Part shown: one piece after another, positions 38,619-50,586 of the stretch
How the letters are laid out: the number at the start of each line of letters is the position of its first letter
Numbering within the stretch: position 1 is the stretch's first letter
NCBI GenBank assembly: GCA_000955795.1
Contig: JYOB01000012.1
Location: forward strand, 1-64,000
Source of the DNA: Burkholderiaceae bacterium 26
GTDB taxonomy: Bacteria > Pseudomonadota > Gammaproteobacteria > Burkholderiales > Burkholderiaceae
DNA length: 64,000 bases
Direction of reading: 5' to 3'
Made by a program: the position numbers and the translations under genes
Notes under the pieces: model-generated
What the model was told of the DNA's origin: nothing
The model's input: only the letters and a program-made list of their open reading frames with translations
Databases searched by the model: none

Positions 38619-39007
38619 TCGGGCCTGCGTTGGTTCGATAGCGCTCGCGCACGTCCGACTGCCTGCGGCACCACACGCCGCGCGCGATTCACGGCTCCCC
38701 TCCCGTGATCGCCGTTGTGTGATGGCCCGCCGCTCGCGAGTCGACAGCGCTCGACGAACCGGACACAGTCGTTGCCGCCGGGCAGGTTGGCCTCTGGCCG
38801 CCTCCCCGGAAGGGTTCACCCCGCCCGGCGGGTGTATCCGTTCGTTGTGCCGCGCGCGGTGCGTTCCGACCCAAGCGGCCTGATGGTGTTGTCTCCCAAG
38901 ACCGCCCGCGTGATTCGTTCACGCGGGCGGTCTCGTTTTACGAACCGGCTGCGCGGTCGCGCGGCAAGTTCTATGATCGCGATATCCGCGCACGCTTCCT
39001 GACGATC
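38619..39007. other. ftsZ-peroxiredoxin intergenic region
   Basis: These 389 bp contain no convincing gene; the open frames lack family resemblance and ribosome sites. The first 280 bp are GC-rich and featureless to the eye. A strong hairpin (38899-38933) follows. TATGAT at 38972-38977 may be a -10 box for the peroxiredoxin gene, though no good -35 is visible. Confidence 0.6.
38899..38940 (+). terminator. Terminator closing the dcw cluster
   Basis: A perfect 15-bp stem (left arm 38899-38913, right arm 38919-38933, core ACCGCCCGCG) with a 5-nt loop is followed by CGTTTTA. It lies 280 bp after the ftsZ stop, an unusually long 3' untranslated region. The short T run makes efficiency uncertain. 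Confidence 0.75.
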
Positions 39008-39508
39008 ATGATCCAGCCTGGTCAACCGCTTCCCGACGCAACGCTCTACGAGTTCTTTGAAGTGGAAAAGGACGGTTGCGTGCTCGGCCCCAACGCTTTC
39101 TCCGTCCAGCACCTGGCCGAGGGCAAGACGATAGTCATCTTCGGGCTGCCCGGCGCGTTCACGCCGACCTGCTCGGCGCGGCATGTGCCTGGCTACCTTG
39201 CGCACTTCGATGAGCTGCGCGCCAAGGGCGTCGACGAGATCTGGTGTGTGTCCGTCAACGATGCCTTCGTGATGGGCGCCTGGGCTCGCGCGCAAGGCAC
39301 CGACGACAAAATCCGCATGCTGGGCGACGGCAGCGCAGAGTTCACCAGCAAGCTCGGCCTTGACCAGGATCTCTCCAAGCGCGGCATGGGCGTGCGCTCG
39401 CAGCGCTACGCGATGGTCGTGAAGGACGGTGTGGTAACAGCGCTACAGGTGGAAGCGCCCGGGCAGTTCGCCGTCAGCAGCGCCGAATCGATCCTGGCGA
39501 TACTCTGA
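39008..39508 (+). CDS. Peroxiredoxin (Prx5/AhpE-like, redoxin family)
   Basis: This 166-residue thiol peroxidase reduces hydrogen peroxide and organic hydroperoxides. The peroxidatic cysteine is Cys55 in the motif PGAFTPTCSARH, diagnostic of the Prx5 subgroup, and WCVSVNDAFVMGAWA matches its conserved second half. There is no fused glutaredoxin domain, so it must be recycled by a separate glutathione/glutaredoxin or thioredoxin system. The start lies 68 bp after the ftsZ-side terminator. Confidence 0.9.
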   Translation: MIQPGQPLPDATLYEFFEVEKDGCVLGPNAFSVQHLAEGKTIVIFGLPGAFTPTCSARHVPGYLAHFDELRAKGVDEIWCVSVNDAFVMGAWARAQGTDDKIRMLGDGSAEFTSKLGLDQDLSKRGMGVRSQRYAMVVKDGVVTALQVEAPGQFAVSSAESILAIL

Positions 39509-39654
39509 CGCCACGCCAACGGCTCCCCCAAATGGCGGAGTATCGCCCGCTATCCCGCCCCGCCTCAAGGCCGACGAGACCGTGGCGCCGAATCTGCGTG
39601 CACTAAGGTTGAGCAGAGTGTGAGCACCCCTAACATCCCGATACAAAAGTCGTT

Positions 39655-39684
39655 TTGAAGGCAGGGACGTGAAAATGGTATGCT
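39655..39684 (+). promoter_or_regulatory. Possible lpxC promoter
   Basis: TTGAAG (39655-39660) and TATGCT (39679-39684) are 18 bp apart, each with 4 of 6 consensus matches. Transcription would begin near 39691, leaving a leader of about 60 nt that contains the small inverted repeat CTATGC/GCATAG (39697-39713). Confidence 0.4.
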
Positions 39685-39753
39685 TAGGGTTATCACCTAT
39701 GCAGACCGCATAGATAAAAACAATCATAGAAATTTCGTGAGTTGAGGGCGGCC

Positions 39754-40671
39754 ATGTTGAAACAACGCACCATCAAGTCCCTCGTCAAGACCGTCGGCAT
39801 CGGGTTGCACTCGGGCCGTAAGGTGACGTTGACGTTGCGCCCGGCAGCCGCAGGCACCGGCATCGTCTTCACGCGCGTTGACCTCGACCCGGCCGTCGAG
39901 ATTCCCGCCACCGCCAGCGCCATCGGCGACACTCGCCTGGCGTCCGTGCTGCAGAAGGACGGCGCCCGCGTTTCGACCGTTGAACATTTGATGTCGGCTT
40001 GCGCTGGCCTTGGCATCGACAATCTCTATGTCGACGTCGACGCCGAAGAAATCCCCATCATGGATGGCAGCGCGGCCTCGTTCGTATTTCTGTTGCAATC
40101 GGCGGGCATTGAAGAGCAGGGCGCGGCCAAGCAGTTCATCCGCGTGATCAAGCCGGTGGAAATCCGTGAGGGCGACAAGCTTGCCCGCCTCGACCCATAC
40201 TTCGGCTTCAAGCTTTCGTTCACGATCGAATTCCGCCACCCGGCGGTCGACAAGACCGGCCAGACGTTCGAAATCGACTTTGCTGACACCAGCTACACGC
40301 GCGAAATCGCCCGCGCCCGTACGTTCGGTTTCGCGCATGAAGTTGAAATGCTACGCGAGGTCGGCTTGGCACGCGGCGGCAGCCTCGACAACGCCATCGT
40401 GCTCGACGAGCACCGCATGCTGAACAACGACGAACTACGCTACGGCGATGAGTTCGTCCGTCACAAGATCCTCGACGCGATTGGCGATCTCTATGTGGTC
40501 GGCCATCCGCTGATTGCCGCGTACACGGCGCACAAGTCAGGCCACGGCCTGAACAACGCGCTGCTGCGCGCGCTGCTGGCGGACGAAACGGCCTATGAGA
40601 TCGTGACGTTCGAGAAGGCGGAAGAGGCCCCGCGCGCATTCCTGCCCCAGTTGCAACCTGCGTTTTCTTGA
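39754..40671 (+). CDS. lpxC: UDP-3-O-acyl-N-acetylglucosamine deacetylase LpxC
   Basis: LpxC catalyses the committed step of lipid A synthesis in the cytoplasm. The 305-residue zinc enzyme has His78 in STVEHLMSA, His237 and Asp241 in HKILD, and the catalytic His264 in KSGHGLNN, matching the E. coli residues with an offset of one. The ATG at 39754 has GAGGG upstream. Its place after ftsZ is conserved in proteobacteria, and separation by a peroxiredoxin gene is common in this group. Confidence 0.96.
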   Translation: MLKQRTIKSLVKTVGIGLHSGRKVTLTLRPAAAGTGIVFTRVDLDPAVEIPATASAIGDTRLASVLQKDGARVSTVEHLMSACAGLGIDNLYVDVDAEEIPIMDGSAASFVFLLQSAGIEEQGAAKQFIRVIKPVEIREGDKLARLDPYFGFKLSFTIEFRHPAVDKTGQTFEIDFADTSYTREIARARTFGFAHEVEMLREVGLARGGSLDNAIVLDEHRMLNNDELRYGDEFVRHKILDAIGDLYVVGHPLIAAYTAHKSGHGLNNALLRALLADETAYEIVTFEKAEEAPRAFLPQLQPAFS

Positions 40672-40697
40672 CCGGCTGACGCGGTCGTCTGCATGAA

Positions 40698-40722
40698 AAA
40701 AGGGCCCCGCGGGGCGCTTTTT
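40698..40722. terminator. Bidirectional terminator, lpxC / dciA-like gene
   Basis: The stem GCCCC/GGGGC (40704-40715) is flanked by A and T runs that extend the pairing with one mismatch. It reaches the stop codon of the convergent gene and can serve both strands. Confidence 0.82.
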
Positions 40723-41242
40723 ATTTAGGTCCGGCGACAGGTGGAACGTGCCGGGCAATCATTTCCGCCAACGCTTGGCGCAGCGGGGAATCGGGCAGTT
40801 CGTTGGCGAGCGCCGCCAGACTGTTGACACCAACTGCTGTCATCTTGGCGCGTTTAGGCGGCTTTTCGGTCTCTTGTGGCCATAAACTGTCGCTCCCGCC
40901 TTGCGGTTGTACCCGTACACGAATTGCGGTAATCTGCGATCCCCGGCGCTGCAGACGCTCCAGCAAGGTGGGTACCACCTGCCGTAAGCGCGCCGCAGCT
41001 GCACTATGTGCGGCGAGCAACACTAGAGTCGCTTCCCGGCTATCGCGCGCATCGTTCTTGATGCCGCCGATCGCCACGCCGCCGCCCAGACCGGGCGGTA
41101 ACAGCGACAACACCTCCGCTTCCAACGACGCCAATTGCCTGGCCGCCTGCATCAGCGGGCCGACCGAACCGGCACCCGAGAGCCAGTCCTGGACGGGTTT
41201 TGCCACAGGCGTCTTGAGAGCGGGATGAACAAAGATTCGCAT
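40721..41242 (-). CDS. DciA-like protein (DUF721)
   Basis: This 173-residue protein resembles the DUF721/DciA family, whose characterised members bind and load the replicative helicase DnaB in bacteria lacking DnaC. Supporting features are the N-terminal PVQDWLSG segment, a basic central part (LLERLQRRGSQITAIRVRVQ) and the position between lpxC and secA, where the family is found in Burkholderiales. Identity is weak from sequence alone. It ends inside the shared terminator with lpxC and diverges from the M23 peptidase gene. Confidence 0.7.
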   Translation of the reverse strand: MRIFVHPALKTPVAKPVQDWLSGAGSVGPLMQAARQLASLEAEVLSLLPPGLGGGVAIGGIKNDARDSREATLVLLAAHSAAAARLRQVVPTLLERLQRRGSQITAIRVRVQPQGGSDSLWPQETEKPPKRAKMTAVGVNSLAALANELPDSPLRQALAEMIARHVPPVAGPK

Positions 41243-41311
41243 GCCGGCATTGTAGGGCGCTTCATCGCGCTTTCGTGCCGGTGGGCGGCTTTTTTGTCCG
41301 GAAAACGAGCG

Positions 41312-42277
41312 ATGCAGATCATCCTGATTCACCCACGCAAGGCCGGAGCGACGCACCTGTCGCGACGCGGCGTCTTCGTGGCTATTGGCGCGGCGCTGCT
41401 GACCGTGGCGGCTCTGTCCGTCGGTGGGACGTGGCTGGCAGCCAAGCAAGGCCTGCTGCCTGGCGCGACGGCTTCCGCGGTTGCCGGCGCAGACCAGCAT
41501 GTCACCCGCGAAAACCTCAACCTGATGGCTGCGCGCATTGGCGAAATGCAGGCGCAGATCGCGCGCCTTGACGCGCTGGGCGCTCGTGTGTCGGGCCTAG
41601 CGGGTGTGCAGCCCCGCGAGTTCGATTTCAAATCGCAACCGAGCCGGGGCGGCCCGGAGGGTGCATTCTCGCGGCCGATGTCGATGCCGGAAATTCAGTC
41701 TGAGCTGAATCGGCTGACGCGCTCGGCAGACCAACGCAACGATTATCTCAGCGTGCTCGAGAGCACCCTGATGGATCGGCAGATCCACGCCAAGATGATG
41801 CCCACCGTACGCCCGGTGGCCACGGGCTACGATTCTTCGGGCTTTGGCACGCGAATCGATCCGTTCACGGGCCGGCGCACGCAGCACGACGGTGTCGACT
41901 TTGTCGGTCCGGTTGGAACGCCCATCGTGGCGGCTGCCGGTGGCGTGGTGGTGGCCAGTGAATTCCACCACGAATACGGCAACATGATCGACATCGACCA
42001 TGGCAACGGCCTGAAGACGCGCTATGCGCATGCGTCCAAGGTGTTTGTGAAGGTTGGCGACATCGTGAAGGCGGGCGAGCGCATCGCGTTAATCGGCCGC
42101 ACCGGCCGCGCCACCGGCCCACATCTGCACTTCGAGGTGCACGTCAACGACGTCCCGCAGAATCCGGTGGCTTTCCTGGAGAACGCCGGCCAGCCCAAGA
42201 TGGCAGCCAATAAGGCCCCGGCGCCGAAGATTGCGGCGGCCGATATCGGAAAGAGCATGGCGGCGGCCGGCCATTGA
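41312..42277 (+). CDS. M23 family metallopeptidase (LytM-type)
   Basis: This 321-residue envelope protein has one membrane helix (about 25-50), a coiled-coil stretch (about 68-150) and a C-terminal M23 domain. The zinc ligands are visible in TQHDGVDF and the HLHFEVH motif, so the fold is probably catalytically intact as a peptidoglycan endopeptidase, unlike the degenerate activators EnvC and NlpD. The ATG at 41312 begins the cytoplasmic tail; the ribosome site is poor. The orthologous position next to secA is conserved in Burkholderiales. Confidence 0.88.
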   Translation: MQIILIHPRKAGATHLSRRGVFVAIGAALLTVAALSVGGTWLAAKQGLLPGATASAVAGADQHVTRENLNLMAARIGEMQAQIARLDALGARVSGLAGVQPREFDFKSQPSRGGPEGAFSRPMSMPEIQSELNRLTRSADQRNDYLSVLESTLMDRQIHAKMMPTVRPVATGYDSSGFGTRIDPFTGRRTQHDGVDFVGPVGTPIVAAAGGVVVASEFHHEYGNMIDIDHGNGLKTRYAHASKVFVKVGDIVKAGERIALIGRTGRATGPHLHFEVHVNDVPQNPVAFLENAGQPKMAANKAPAPKIAAADIGKSMAAAGH

Positions 42278-42525
42278 TCTAGCGCGGGTTGCAATCGGGG
42301 CGCCCGTCCCCAGTTCAGCGTGAGTGTGTAGCCGCCCGGGCGACGTTCGTGCGGCCCCGAAGTGCGGCGTTCCTGCCACATCCGGCGGTTCTGCTGCCAT
42401 CAAGCGGGTGTTTTGCACATGCTAAACTCCCGCCTTTGCGCCAACCCTTTCTGGGCCGTTGTGCTGCCTATGTTTCGCGGTCTCTCCGACGCGTTTTCCG
42501 GGTGGCTCACCAGCCCTAGCCATCG

Positions 42526-45330
<2,805 letters not shown>

Positions 45331-45361
45331 CGCTGTTTAGACCTGTTTTCTGTTGATTCAC

Positions 45362-45390
45362 GATGCCCGCAATGCGGGCATCCTCATTTT
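45362..45390 (+). terminator. Probable terminator after secA
   Basis: The 9-bp perfect stem GATGCCCGC/GCGGGCATC with an AAT loop is followed by CTCATTTT. It ends 14 bp before the argJ ATG, so argJ either has a promoter in the hairpin region or relies on readthrough. Confidence 0.65.
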
Positions 45391-45404
45391 GAAAGGTGTG
45401 CTCC

Positions 45405-46634
45405 ATGGCTGTGAATCTCGTCGCGCCCGCCGCTGACACCCTGTTGCCGATCGACGGCGTGGACCTCGGTTGGGCCGAGGCCGGTGTGCGCAAGGCCAAT
45501 CGCAAGGACGTGCTGCTGGTTCGTATCGCCGAGGGCTCGACGGTGGCCGGTGTATTCACGCAGAACCGTTTCTGCGCGGCACCTGTGCAGGTGTGCCGCG
45601 AGCATCTGGCGAGCGGCAAGGGCGCGCGCGCGATCGTCGTGAATACGGGCAACGCGAATGCCGGTACGGGCGCACCTGGCCTTGCGCACGCACGCCAGAC
45701 CTGCGATGCCGTGGCCAAGCTGCTGGGCGTGTCGGCGGAGCAGGTGCTGCCGTTCTCCACGGGCGTGATTCTGGAGCCGCTGCCCGTAGACCGCATCGTC
45801 GCAGGGTTGCCGGCTGCCCAGGCCAACGCTAAGCCTGACAACTGGCTGGCCGCCGCCGAGGCCATCATGACCACCGACACCGTACCCAAAGCAGCGTCCG
45901 CCACGTGCACGCTGTCGGGCAAGACCGTGCGCATGTCGGGCATCAGCAAGGGGGCGGGCATGATCCGTCCGAACATGGCGACGATGCTGGGCTTCATCGC
46001 CACCGATGCCAATGTGGGCGAAGCCGTCCTGCAAGGTTTGGTGCGCTACGCCGCCGATCATTCGTTCAACAGCGTGACGGTGGACGGCGATACCTCGACC
46101 AACGACTCGTTCGTCGTCATCGCCACGGGCCGCGCCGGCACACCGCGCATCGATTCCGAATCGCACCCCGATTACGCGGCGCTGCGCGATGCGCTGACGG
46201 GTCTCGCACAAGAGCTTGCGCAGAAGATCGTGCGCGACGGCGAGGGTGCGACCAAGTTCATGGCCATCCAGGTGGAGGGCGGTCGCAACATTGATGAGTG
46301 CCGATTGATCGCCTACGCGGTCGCGCACTCGCCGCTGGTCAAGACCGCGTTCTACGCTTCGGACCCCAACCTCGGCCGCATCCTGGCCGCCGTCGGCTAT
46401 GCCGGCGTGACGGATCTCGACGTGAACGGCGTCAACCTGTGGCTCGACGACGTGTGGGTCGCGCGTGACGGTGGCCGCAACCCCGAATACCGCGAAGAAG
46501 ACGGCCAGCGAGTGATGAAGCAGGCGGAGATCACCGTGCGCATCGCACTCGGCCGCGGCGACGCCTCCGCCACCGTGTGGACGTGCGACTTCTCGCACGA
46601 TTACGTGTCGATCAACGCGGACTACCGTTCGTAA
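45405..46634 (+). CDS. argJ: Bifunctional ornithine acetyltransferase / N-acetylglutamate synthase ArgJ
   Basis: ArgJ moves the acetyl group from N-acetylornithine to glutamate and, in bifunctional forms, also makes N-acetylglutamate from acetyl-CoA. The 409-residue precursor cleaves itself at the A192-T193 bond in [10 protein letters not shown], where Thr193 becomes the nucleophile of the beta chain. The ATG at 45405 is three codons inside the longest frame. With ArgE also encoded here, the acetyl group can be recycled or removed. Mono- or bifunctionality cannot be told from sequence. Confidence 0.93.
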   Translation: MAVNLVAPAADTLLPIDGVDLGWAEAGVRKANRKDVLLVRIAEGSTVAGVFTQNRFCAAPVQVCREHLASGKGARAIVVNTGNANAGTGAPGLAHARQTCDAVAKLLGVSAEQVLPFSTGVILEPLPVDRIVAGLPAAQANAKPDNWLAAAEAIMTTDTVPKAASATCTLSGKTVRMSGISKGAGMIRPNMATMLGFIATDANVGEAVLQGLVRYAADHSFNSVTVDGDTSTNDSFVVIATGRAGTPRIDSESHPDYAALRDALTGLAQELAQKIVRDGEGATKFMAIQVEGGRNIDECRLIAYAVAHSPLVKTAFYASDPNLGRILAAVGYAGVTDLDVNGVNLWLDDVWVARDGGRNPEYREEDGQRVMKQAEITVRIALGRGDASATVWTCDFSHDYVSINADYRS

Positions 46635-46650
46635 TCCGGAGTCCGCCGCC

Positions 46651-47535
46651 ATGTCGTCCGACCTTTCCGCACGGCTCGACCGCTTTCTTGGGCGGCTTGA
46701 GCAATGGCTTCCCCCTGAACTGACCGAGGCAGATTGGAAGGAGGCCGTTGCCTTCCGCTGGCGCAAACGTCAGAGCCTGTTCGGCAACATTGGCTATCTC
46801 GCGCCGATCCGCCAACTGCCGCCGATCCACCTGAGCGATCTGCACAACATCGAGCGCCAGAAAGACGCCATCGTCGCCAACACGCGCCAGTTCGTGCGCA
46901 AGTTGCCGGCCAACAATGTGCTGCTCACGGGCGCACGTGGCACCGGCAAGTCATCGCTCATCAAGGCGTGCCTGAACGAATTCGTGAAGGAAGGGCTGCG
47001 CCTTGTCGAAGTCGACAAGGATGATCTGGCTGATCTGGGCGATATCGTCGAGCAACTGTCGATGCGTTCGGAGCGCTTCGCGATCTTCTGCGATGACCTT
47101 TCGTTCGAAGAGGGCGAATCGGGCTACAAGGCGCTGAAGTCTGCGCTGGACGGCTCGGTGGCAACGCAGTCAGACAACGTGCTGATCTACGCGACGTCCA
47201 ACCGGCGCCATTTGCTGCCGGAATACATGAAGGACAACGAGACCTATCAGCACACATCGGACGGCGAAATCCATCCGGGTGAGGTGGTGGAGGAGAAGAT
47301 CTCGTTGTCGGAGCGCTTTGGGCTGTGGCTGTCGTTCTATCCGCCCAAGCAGGACGAATATCTGACCATCGTCGGCCACTGGCTCCGGCATTTCGGCTGC
47401 AGCGAGGAGGACATCGCCGCCGCACGTGGCGATGCGCTGGTCTGGGCGCTCGAGCGTGGCTCGCGTTCGGGCCGCGTGGCATGGCAGTTCGCCCGCGACT
47501 GGGGCGGCAAGCATGGGCAGCAGCATGTCGACTGA
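46651..47535 (+). CDS. DUF815 family P-loop ATPase
   Basis: This 294-residue AAA+-like protein of uncharacterised family DUF815 has Walker A GARGTGKSS (94-102), a Walker B-like segment FAIFCDDLSFEE and the sensor-1-like YATSNRRHLLPE, which suggests a working ATPase. It starts 16 bp after argJ, and its stop lies inside mutT, so the three genes probably form a unit. The family is widespread in proteobacteria; partner and role are unknown. Confidence 0.88.
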   Translation: MSSDLSARLDRFLGRLEQWLPPELTEADWKEAVAFRWRKRQSLFGNIGYLAPIRQLPPIHLSDLHNIERQKDAIVANTRQFVRKLPANNVLLTGARGTGKSSLIKACLNEFVKEGLRLVEVDKDDLADLGDIVEQLSMRSERFAIFCDDLSFEEGESGYKALKSALDGSVATQSDNVLIYATSNRRHLLPEYMKDNETYQHTSDGEIHPGEVVEEKISLSERFGLWLSFYPPKQDEYLTIVGHWLRHFGCSEEDIAAARGDALVWALERGSRSGRVAWQFARDWGGKHGQQHVD

Positions 47536-47974
47536 CAATCTGACGCAAGTGCCACCCACGCACACGCCCGACGGCCGCAAGATCACCGAAGTGGCCGTTG
47601 GCGTGCTGGTGCAGCCGGACGGCCAATTCTTGCTGGCGCAGCGTCCTGAGGGCAAGCCGTATGCGGGCTACTGGGAATTCCCTGGCGGCAAGCTTGAAGC
47701 GGGCGAATCGGTGGAAGCTGCGCTCACGCGTGAGCTGAAGGAAGAGCTGGACGTCACGCTACGCACCTGCGTGCCCTGGCACACCATCGAGCACGACTAC
47801 CCACACGCGTACGTGCGCCTGCACTTCTGCAAGGTAACGGCGTGGGATGGGACATTGCGCGCGCTGGAAGGCCAGGATTTTGCCTGGCAGACGCTGCCGA
47901 TCAACGTTGAGCCGGTGTTGCCGGCAACGTTGCCCGTCTTCGAATGGATGCGCGAGGAAGCGACGACTAGTTGA
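47525..47974 (+). CDS. mutT: Nudix hydrolase MutT (8-oxo-dGTP diphosphatase type)
   Basis: MutT hydrolyses 8-oxo-dGTP to keep oxidised guanine out of DNA. The 149-residue protein has a complete Nudix box (GGKLEAGES...RELKEELDV, about residues 55-77) and the motif EFPGG before it, typical of MutT. The ATG at 47525 overlaps the end of the DUF815 gene by 11 bp; an ATG at 47513 adding four residues is equally possible. It converges on yacG with an 8-bp overlap of the 3' ends. Confidence 0.88.
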   Translation: MSTDNLTQVPPTHTPDGRKITEVAVGVLVQPDGQFLLAQRPEGKPYAGYWEFPGGKLEAGESVEAALTRELKEELDVTLRTCVPWHTIEHDYPHAYVRLHFCKVTAWDGTLRALEGQDFAWQTLPINVEPVLPATLPVFEWMREEATTS

Positions 47975-48170
47975 GTCTGCCGCTCGTATCGTTGCCAGGT
48001 GCGTCGGGCAGGTCGTCTTCTTCGACTACGGGGATGGTGTACTGTTCGGCGGCCCAGGCACCCAGGTCGATCTGCTTGCAGCGTTCGGAGCAGAAGGGGC
48101 GGTAGCGGCTCTCAGGCACCCAGGGCACGGGCTTGCCGCAGCTGGGGCATTTGACAGTCTTCACATTCAT
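47967..48170 (-). CDS. yacG: DNA gyrase inhibitor YacG
   Basis: YacG is a small zinc protein that binds GyrB and inhibits gyrase in E. coli. The 67-residue protein has all four zinc cysteines: C8-P-S-C11 and C27-S-E-R-C31. An acidic C-terminal tail follows. It is the last gene of the coaE-zapD-yacG group, the order common in proteobacteria. Its 3' end overlaps that of mutT by 8 bp. Confidence 0.93.
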   Translation of the reverse strand: MNVKTVKCPSCGKPVPWVPESRYRPFCSERCKQIDLGAWAAEQYTIPVVEEDDLPDAPGNDTSGRLN

Positions 48171-48178
48171 GGTGCGGC

Positions 48179-48937
48179 TCAGAAATTACAGAGCTTCAGC
48201 TGGAACGGGATATCCGCATCGACCGGCTTGGGTCTCAGGTCGCCATCCTGCTGGGTAAAGCGCACCCAGAGCATGTACTTGTTGGCGCTGATCTCGGGAA
48301 TGAACCCCAGCGCCGACTCATCCAGGCGCACCTGCATCAGCTGGTACACGCGGCCCGACAGCATCTGCTGATAGCTGCCAGCGTTAGCAATCACCTTGCC
48401 ACTCTGGCCCGATTCGCGCAGCAGGCGCAGCACGATCATCGTGGCGTCGCGCAGCGGCACCAGCGGTTGGGCCCATTTGATGATGTCGGCGCGGCGGCGC
48501 TCGGCGGGGTGATGCTGCCAAGCAAAATACGCTGGCAGATCAAACTCGCACGTACCGCCCGGAATGATCGCGCGGCTGCGGATGCTCGTCAGCCACTCGT
48601 TGTCGGCGATGAGTTGGCCGGCCTTGCCATGCGTGGCAGTGAGATTGCCCGAGGCGGTTTCCAGCTCGCTGATGACGGCGTCGAGCGCGTCCTGATCGAT
48701 TTGCGGGTTGGCGCGCAGCGCGGTGAGCGTCTGGCGCTGGCGATCGAGTTCTTTCAGGAGATCGGACTTGAGGTCGGCTCGCCCGGCTACGTCCACCACC
48801 TCGAACAGGGTGGTCAGCGCTACATGGTGCTGTAGCGGGTGTTCCTGCACGAGAAAGAAATCCAGCCGCTCGAACAGGTCTTCGAGGCGCAGCAGCGTCC
48901 GAATGCGTTCGTTGAAGGGATATTCGTACAGGATCAA
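48179..48937 (-). CDS. zapD: Cell division protein ZapD
   Basis: ZapD (YacF, DUF1342) bundles FtsZ filaments by binding the FtsZ C-terminal peptide. The 252-residue protein starts with [20 protein letters not shown], the family's most conserved segment, and has the mostly helical N-terminal and beta-rich C-terminal composition of the family. The start codon is TTG at 48937; no ATG or GTG fits, and the homology reaches this point. It lies 8 bp before yacG. Confidence 0.92.
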   Translation of the reverse strand: MILYEYPFNERIRTLLRLEDLFERLDFFLVQEHPLQHHVALTTLFEVVDVAGRADLKSDLLKELDRQRQTLTALRANPQIDQDALDAVISELETASGNLTATHGKAGQLIADNEWLTSIRSRAIIPGGTCEFDLPAYFAWQHHPAERRRADIIKWAQPLVPLRDATMIVLRLLRESGQSGKVIANAGSYQQMLSGRVYQLMQVRLDESALGFIPEISANKYMLWVRFTQQDGDLRPKPVDADIPFQLKLCNF

Positions 48938-49072
48938 AACTTGGGTGCCCGGTGTGCTGGCCCGCTGGCATATGCGGCCCCGAAGCCCATTTGGCCTCGA
49001 TCTGCCCGCATTCTATGCGAGACCCTCGTTCATCACAATGCAAAGGGCTGTGACGACCGCTTTCAGACCGTT

Positions 49073-49687
49073 TCAGTTCGCCCTGTAGGTTAGGTCCAGA
49101 TGGTCGATCTGCGGCAGGAGGTCGGCCAGCGTACCGCTGTTGTCGATCACGTCGTCGGCGGCGGCAAGGCGGGCTTCGCGTGAAGCCTGGCGTGCGATGA
49201 TGGCTTCCACCTGCGCGCGCGGCAGCCCGTTACGGGCCATCACACGGGCAATCTGCGTCTCCACCGGGCAGTCGACCACCAGAATGCGATCGACCAGCGT
49301 GCGCCAAGTCTGATGCCCGGCGAGGGATTCCACCAACAGGGGGACCACGTAGACGAGGTACGGATGCAGGTCTGACGCCCGCGCCGCGGCGCCACGCGAC
49401 AGCGCAATCTCGCGGATGAGCGGATGCGTGATCTGCTCCAACCGCGATTTGGCAGTGGCATCGGAGAAGGCGAGAGCGCGCATGGCATCGCGGTCCATCG
49501 CGCCGTCGGCGCGCAGGATACCGGCGCCGAATGTCTCGACCAGCTTGGGGATGGCGGCACCGCCCGGTGCGGTGATCTCGTGGGCGATGGCGTCCGTGTC
49601 GACAATGGCGGCACCGCGCTCCGCCAAGCGGTCTGCCACGTAGCTCTTGCCGCTGCCGATGCCGCCGGTCAGGCCGATCACACGCAT
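49073..49687 (-). CDS. coaE: Dephospho-CoA kinase CoaE
   Basis: CoaE performs the last step of coenzyme A synthesis, phosphorylating the ribose 3' hydroxyl of dephospho-CoA. The 204-residue P-loop kinase has [11 protein letters not shown] at the N-terminus, the VDTDAIAHE substrate motif and the LID region with [20 protein letters not shown]. An in-frame ATG at 49696 would add three residues and is nearer to an AAGG sequence. Its start lies within 15 bp of the pilD stop. Confidence 0.93.
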   Translation of the reverse strand: MRVIGLTGGIGSGKSYVADRLAERGAAIVDTDAIAHEITAPGGAAIPKLVETFGAGILRADGAMDRDAMRALAFSDATAKSRLEQITHPLIREIALSRGAAARASDLHPYLVYVVPLLVESLAGHQTWRTLVDRILVVDCPVETQIARVMARNGLPRAQVEAIIARQASREARLAAADDVIDNSGTLADLLPQIDHLDLTYRAN

Positions 49688-49700
49688 GCTGGCCATGACC

Positions 49701-50582
49701 TTATGGTGCAAGCAGGGGACCGAAGCCAGCCATCATGAGCAATTGCGGCCCGGCCAGCAGTGCGATCACGCCGGCCCCGGCAATGAATGGCCCGAACGAG
49801 AACGGCGATTCGCTGGTCGCGCCGCGCGCAATGCGCACGAGCCCAAACACCAGTCCCACGACCGACGAGAGCAGCACCAGCAGAGGCAGCGCCTGCCAGC
49901 CGAACCACGCGCCGAGTGCGGCCATCAGCTTGAAGTCGCCGTAACCCATGCCTTCACGCCCGCGCAGCAGCTTGTAGGCCCAGTAGATCGACCACAGGAA
50001 CAGGTAGCCGGCCATCGCGCCAATCACCGCGTCGTGTAGGTGCGTGAACATGCCGAACAGGTTCACGCCCAGCCCAAGCCAAAGCAGCGGCTGGGTGATG
50101 GCGTCGGGCAACAGTTGCGTGTCGGCGTCGATCATCGTGCCGGCGATCAGGAACCACAGCAGCACCGCCGATGCGACTGCCACCCACGTCGGGCCGAAGT
50201 GCCATAGGCAGGCCGCCGTCAGCAGGCCGGTGACCAGTTCCACAGCAGGATAGCGCCACGAGATGGGCGTTTTGCACTCACTGCACCGGCCGCGCAGCGC
50301 AAGCCAGCTCAACACGGGGATGTTCTCGATCGCCTTGATCTGATGGCCGCACGACGGGCACGCCGAGCGTGGCACGATCAGGTTGTATGCATCGGGATGA
50401 GGCAGCGGCTCTTCGCGTAGCTCTGCGATGTAGTTGGCTTCCTCTCGCTCGATCATGCGCGGCAGGCGGTGGATCACCACGTTCAGGAAGCTGCCGACCA
50501 GCAAGCCCACCAGCCCGCCGGCGGCAATTACAAACCACGCCGGCAGTTGCGCCAGCGTGGAGATGGTGAACATCTCGGGCAT
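49701..50582 (-). CDS. pilD: Type IV prepilin peptidase / N-methyltransferase PilD
   Basis: PilD is an inner-membrane aspartyl protease that removes the prepilin leader and methylates the new N-terminus, acting on pilins and type II secretion pseudopilins. The 293-residue protein has the zinc-binding pairs C75-P-S-C78 and C100-S-E-C103, then eight membrane helices with the two catalytic Asp regions in GTMIDADTQ and GYGDFKL. The ATG at 50582 is 4 bp after the pilC stop. No pilin gene is in this window. Confidence 0.94.
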   Translation of the reverse strand: MPEMFTISTLAQLPAWFVIAAGGLVGLLVGSFLNVVIHRLPRMIEREEANYIAELREEPLPHPDAYNLIVPRSACPSCGHQIKAIENIPVLSWLALRGRCSECKTPISWRYPAVELVTGLLTAACLWHFGPTWVAVASAVLLWFLIAGTMIDADTQLLPDAITQPLLWLGLGVNLFGMFTHLHDAVIGAMAGYLFLWSIYWAYKLLRGREGMGYGDFKLMAALGAWFGWQALPLLVLLSSVVGLVFGLVRIARGATSESPFSFGPFIAGAGVIALLAGPQLLMMAGFGPLLAP

Positions 50583-50586
50583 TGCG

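Noticed and set aside
42278-42525. A secM-like arrest peptide upstream of secA
   Set aside because: The only open frame lacks a signal peptide and an arrest motif, and no ribosome site is present.
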